Assembly: GCF_040115645.1 (NCBI RefSeq)
Contig: NC_089545.1
Span: 3,844,001 to 3,908,000 of the forward strand
DNA from: Euwallacea fornicatus
Taxonomy: Eukaryota > Arthropoda > Insecta > Coleoptera > Curculionidae
Direction of reading: 5' to 3'
Length of the DNA: 64,000 nucleotides
Position numbers and translations under genes: made by a program. The notes below the pieces were generated by a model. That model saw nothing but the letters and a program-made list of their open reading frames with translations. It made no database searches and was not told where the DNA came from. Below, one piece after another: positions 59,854 through 64,000 of this stretch. Within the stretch, counting starts at the first letter, position 1. Every line of letters begins with the position of its first letter.

Positions 59854-62800
59854 CTGCAAGCAAGTTTAGACAAAATGACTTTTACTTTTGAATTTAAAAA
59901 ATATATGAATATGAATGTGACTAACTTTCACAAAACCATCCATTCCAGAGGAAATAAGAAATTCAGAAGCAATTTGTATAAACTTCGTGATATCTAAACC
60001 CAGCTGGACTTTATTTGTAGGATTAAATAAAAAAAAGATTCATCTAAATACTGAATATATGGTCAAAATTGTCCGATAATTAATACATTCAAGAGGAATT
60101 GGAATAGGTTATGGAATGGTTATATTTTCAATGTTTCTTTGAAAGATGCCTTAAACCAATTTTTAAATTAAACTAATGTTGATCATGTATTTTAACGAGA
60201 TTTGATAAAGGTAGAGTGTGTTTTTGTTTGTTTGTAAGGTACGTACGTGAGTTGAAAGTGTATTTTATAGACATTATGGTTTAATTTAAGACAACTATGT
60301 ACTTATTTACAAATGCGTACATATGGTATATTTCTGAATAAATAATTAAATAATATTAAGAGTTTTCGAACGGAGAGGGGGAGAAAGAGTAATAACTCCA
60401 GCATCAAAACGGACTGGCGCTGAAAAGTAACTGAGGGGTTTATGTGTTTTTTCTTTGCGAGATAAAGTTCAACCCAAACGTTTGTGGTAAATGACGGTAT
60501 GAAGTAAGAACGCGTTAATAACCCGCGCTGTGGCTATTTGACCCTGGCAACTCAAGTAACTCGGTTCCGCGGGAACGTAACACCTCTCAACATTTCTCGC
60601 CCCCTGACACAAAATCTGAGTACTGCAAGGGACCCCAGGTCTCACTGCTGTTCTTGGGATAACCAAGGACGGCACCGACAACTCGCTGAGCTTATCCGAA
60701 ATCACTCGCAACAAAACATATCGCATGTAATTAGGGTATTAAAGTGTACTATGTAGTTGAAAATCTATTTTCATTAATTGCGACAATCGTACTCCATATT
60801 AAGATTCACATTAGTCTATGCTACCTACCAACCCTTCAAAACACTCGAAAAATTACTCCCGCGAAATTAAGAAAACGGATGGACATTTTCCCGATTCCAT
60901 GACCGAACCAGTGCAGCCGAGTTGCTGAGAGGCAAAGCGCAGTTCGCGTCAGCAAAATGTACAGAAATCGGCAAATAGGACTTAGGACAGGATCTTTTAA
61001 AACCAAATCTAATTTTTTGCTTCATTTCTACAATTGTCTATTTTATTTTTTGATTATGCTCAATTTAATTTTCTATCTATTTGCAATATCAGTTGGACTC
61101 AATAAAATGGCTGCAAGGCAGATATATTTGCAAATTTTCATTTTACAATTTCATTATTTAATGCGCCAAAAATTTCAAACTAAACTTTATTTCTTACAGA
61201 AACTTAAAAAAAATATATTTGCATTCAAGAAAATCAAGCTGATACTGGTGACCTAAAACCAAAATATATTTCCATTTGATATATTTTGTTAAAGAACATC
61301 ATGAATTAATAAAAATGGATTTCAAATGCTTTGTTTTTTTTTCAAATAGCTCGAAAACTACTAAAAATGTTCTAATAATTTCTAATATACCCTAATGATA
61401 TTTTACAAACTCTGACATTCCAATGGTAAGCTTGGAAATTATATCGGACATAATATCTTTTTTATGAATGTGAACCTCAAAAATTTAAGACACGACCAGT
61501 AAAGGCCTCACAGGTAAACACTGGGCTATGCAGACAAGAGGCATAACAACAAGGAACGTCTTTAAACCAAATTTTATAGAAACTTTCTTAATGTTTTAAA
61601 ACCAGCAATTAACCTTTAGGTAAAAGGTGTCAAAAACTTCCAATCTAGTTATGACTCACTTACTATACAGCTAAATAATTTGAGGTTACTAAAATTTATT
61701 TGAGTAATTGACAGTAATATTCAAATTCAGTCTTACACTTATTTCAATTAGCTCTGTAATTGTAAACTAATAGAAAATAAGAAAATTTACTTAAAAAGAA
61801 TGAGATGCGGCAGATTGATAGATTAAAGAAACAACGTAAAAAACTCTTACCAAGATATTACCTAGCGTATTACCCAGCCTAGCAGTATTATCACTAAGCA
61901 ATATTGGCATGCAATACAATGTTCACACATATAAGCAACTGTGGAAAAGTTTGACTTTGCACTATTAACAAAGTAACTGAATTACTTTGGGAAATAATAA
62001 ACTTGTTTATTATTGTTCATTTTCACAATTCGGATTAAGTAAAAAAACAGGTACGCGTACGAAACATGTAAATAGATTTTATGTGCCATAGGAAATGTAA
62101 ACAATTTGTGGGACCCCACAGCAGGAAGCCACGCTACGAGCTCTTTCGGCCTCCCCGATTCCAGCTTTAGAAGTTTGTTTTCATCACTGCAAGCAAAGAT
62201 ACTCACCCACATCCCAAAATCTTCACTATTTTTTCTATAATTCTAAATTGTTCTATTCTATAACATTCTAGTCTAAAACAACATTCACGATTCATTTATG
62301 GCGTCCACTCACTTGACTCACTTGCTTGCCTATTCGAGCGCTGTTGCCGTCTGCATGGCTTGGCGCATATATTTCTGACTTGTCATCCAAAAGAATTTAA
62401 AACCCTTATTGGAATTTCAATCGGTTACCATTTTTTACGAATATATAAGGGAATCTGACTAATCTACAACTAGTTATCTGTAAATGAATGGACGAAAAAA
62501 ATTGTTAAACAATTTACATGCTCGGCAATCTGCTTTATGGTCGCCGCTTTATGGGCAACAACGCTTAGAAAAAAGTTCTTGCAATGTTGCTAGTTGTCAG
62601 AATTTTGGTTAACCCGCATATTGTGTTATGAGTTTTAGCTCGAAGTCAAGATTTGTTGGTGAAATTGATGGTAAAGAATTTAAAATACCGAATGTCTGAA
62701 TCCTAGATTTTATAAGAATGCTGGTTATAAGGGAAAATTTTGTATTGTTTGCTTTGAAGGAACGGCGAAGGTCAGTAAATTTCCTAATTTCATCGTATCA

Positions 62801-63287
62801 TACCATGGCAATGGCAACGTGGATTATCCTTCTTTAGGAACGTCATTTGTCCGACTTAGAGGTAGCGATTTCTGTACTTTTTCCTCGAAGGTGCAGTAGT
62901 GGGTCAAAACTTGATGTTCACATTTTTTTTCAAATCACTTAAACTCGTTTCGACAAGTTTCCGAAAGAGAATATAAGTAACGCAATCCGAGCACACTTTT
63001 TAAAAAAATATTACCTCATTGCAACTAATCAAAACAGAAAACGTTATTAAATATACTACATCTAATTATTTAACTTTTTCAACCCAACATCCATTTTGAC
63101 TACTTTTTCACCAATTCTTAAGTGTCAAATTTAAATTTGACGGCTTGACATTTAATTAATTGATCCTAACCTCAAGCGATTTTTTTATTTTTAATTAATT
63201 CAAATATATATTGCATTTGAAAATTTAAATACACCCAATTAACAAAATAATTTTAACATTTCTCGTTATGATTTAATAGTTCGAACA
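59854..63287. other. Region between the 666-aa gene and NDUFAF5, probable 5'UTR intron
   Basis: It should contain an upstream untranslated exon of the minus-strand gene. One candidate ends at a GTGAGT donor near 62.32 kb, in a GC-richer stretch (62.28-62.38 kb). A GC-richer island at 60.37-60.76 kb has open frames on both strands (85 and 72 codons) without recognisable similarity. A 76-codon minus frame at 61982-62212 may be chance. Nothing else is supported. Confidence 0.4.
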
Positions 63288-63558
63288 ATGTATCCCATTG
63301 CATCTCTCTTTTATTGCCGCACCATTGTTTACCATCCGTGTATAAGATTACTTTCCTTAACAGCCTACAATTCCAAAATACGGAATGATCTAAACTCACT
63401 CAACATTTTCGACAGAAACACTAAGACACTACAAAGGAAACGGGCCGCTTTAGCTGTAGATGCTAATCTCTATGATTACCTCAAAGATGAAATAGGTTTT
63501 AGGTTGGCTGATCGAATTTATGATATAAAGAGGAAATTTAAACTTGCTGCAGATATTG
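63288..63558 (+). CDS. NDUFAF5: NDUFAF5 exon 1
   Basis: 90 codons plus one base from ATG 63288. The donor is GTGCGT, so the open frame that continues past it is intronic. The conserved methyltransferase N-terminal region ends at ADIG, interrupted in the middle of motif I. Confidence 0.9.
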
Positions 63559-63792
63559 GTGCGTTAAGACGCCTGTTGGATTATTGTTATTTGATGTGTT
63601 TTCCGCGGAGCATTACAAGAACGTCTGTTAATTCTTATAGGCTGCAATCGAGGATATGTATCCAAACACATCTCACCAGACTCTGTGGAAGAGTTGTTAA
63701 TCTGTGATGTAAGCCAAAAGAATTTAGATATGGTACCTGTGATGGATGGAATCAAAGTTAGAAAGTTAATTTTAGATGAGGAACATATTGAG
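63288..63792 (+). CDS. NDUFAF5: NDUFAF5-like mitochondrial complex I assembly protein, first two exons (partial)
   Basis: NDUFAF5 is a SAM-dependent methyltransferase-fold enzyme of the mitochondrial matrix that hydroxylates an Arg of NDUFS7 during complex I assembly. Exon 1 (63288-63558) encodes a basic, Arg/Ser/Leu-rich mitochondrial leader and then NIFDRNTK and YDYLKDEIGFRLADRIYDIK. These closely resemble the human MNIFDRDLK and FDYLKEEVGSRIADRVYDI. Exon 2 (63641-63792) completes SAM motif I as AADIGCNRGYVSKHI across the splice. It ends LDEEHIE at GTAAGT, phase 0. About 140 of roughly 330 residues are present, and the rest lies beyond the window. The gene is transcribed away from the 666-aa gene. 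Confidence 0.92.
63641..63792 (+). CDS. NDUFAF5: NDUFAF5 exon 2
   Basis: 152 nt, acceptor TTCTTATAG, phase 1 in and phase 0 out. It carries CNRGYVSKHI (motif I) and LLICDVSQKNL (motif II with the acidic residue expected to bind the SAM ribose). Confidence 0.9.
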
Positions 63793-64000
63793 GTAAGTGG
63801 GTAATGTAGGAACAAACTTGACGTGGAACTTTTAGGTGGTTACCTACAGGCTTCAATTGATCTATGTTTAATGTGTAATCTATATTTACATAATTTAAAG
63901 TTTAGAGTTACTCAGCATTACCAACTTCTCTTGGTTGCATGAGTCTGATGCTATTTTGTTAATTGTTTGTCTTCTATTAAGTCCAGTTCTGTAAACTCTG
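63793..64000 (+). other. NDUFAF5 intron 2, running off the window
   Basis: It begins GTAAGTGG. No sequence resembling the next conserved block (the SLSLHWVNDLP region) is seen before the window ends. Confidence 0.6.

Noticed and set aside
61982..62212. 76-codon minus-strand frame with GC-richer 5' half
   Set aside because: No recognisable domain and ends in Asn/Lys/Tyr-rich AT text; could be part of a leader exon but not supported as a protein.
63559..63707. Continuation of NDUFAF5 exon 1 frame (ALRRLLDYCY...)
   Set aside because: It breaks SAM motif I; splicing at GTGCGT to 63641 restores DIGCNRGY, so this is intron.
1..64000. CRISPR arrays, prokaryotic operons, rRNA
   Set aside because: No regularly spaced repeats, no Shine-Dalgarno-led compact genes, no rRNA core sequences; the window is spliced eukaryotic DNA.

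Overview
The window looks like AT-rich nuclear DNA from an insect. It has short exons with GT-AG introns, insect-type gustatory receptors (TY-x5-QF tail), an insect-style SLC16 transporter and many Tc1/mariner relics. A beetle or similar holometabolous insect fits, but the order cannot be fixed from the sequence. Five loci are supported; all are eukaryotic and spliced, so exon edges were set from splice sites plus reading phase.

Layout. (1) 1-4.0 kb: no gene seen. (2) 4.0-12.2 kb, minus strand: a gustatory receptor locus. Three long N-terminal exons (11220-12158, 8042-8887, 4792-5676) each end in a phase-0 GTAAGT donor. Only one C-terminal exon (4015-4275) is visible, downstream of all three. 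This is the Gr28b/Gr39a-type plan of alternative first exons sharing one tail. The exon nearest the tail is dead (four in-frame stops, no frameshift), while the tail is intact. (3) 12.2-17.9 kb: no gene seen, with transposase debris and the probable 3'UTR of the next gene. (4) 17.9-44.7 kb, minus: a monocarboxylate transporter-like gene (MCT/SLC16) of about ten coding exons and about 810 aa. Its introns hold most of the transposon load: a mariner-like element with long inverted repeats (25514-27236), a nested inverted-repeat element (about 30.8-31.95 kb), a well-preserved Tc1 element with IR/DR ends (39097-40759) and a Ty3/gypsy integrase fragment (about 43.1-43.8 kb). Exon 1 sits in a GC-rich promoter with a perfect CRE and several upstream ATGs. 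(5) 46.3-48.5 kb, plus: a five-exon gene for a 214-aa hydrophilic protein that I do not recognise, with one GC-AG intron. (6) 48.5-54.5 kb: no gene seen. (7) 54.5-59.9 kb, minus: a twelve-coding-exon gene for a 666-aa protein. It has one compact globular region between disordered S/T/P-rich and basic K/R/A-rich tails; probably nuclear, family not recognised. (8) 63.3 kb to the end, plus: the first two exons of NDUFAF5, the mitochondrial complex I assembly methyltransferase-like protein.

The genes are ordinary chromosomal neighbours, not an operon. The two most informative structures are the shared-tail receptor array with a decaying member, and the 16-kb first intron of the transporter acting as a transposon sink. 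No prokaryotic-style defence system, CRISPR array or tRNA gene was found.
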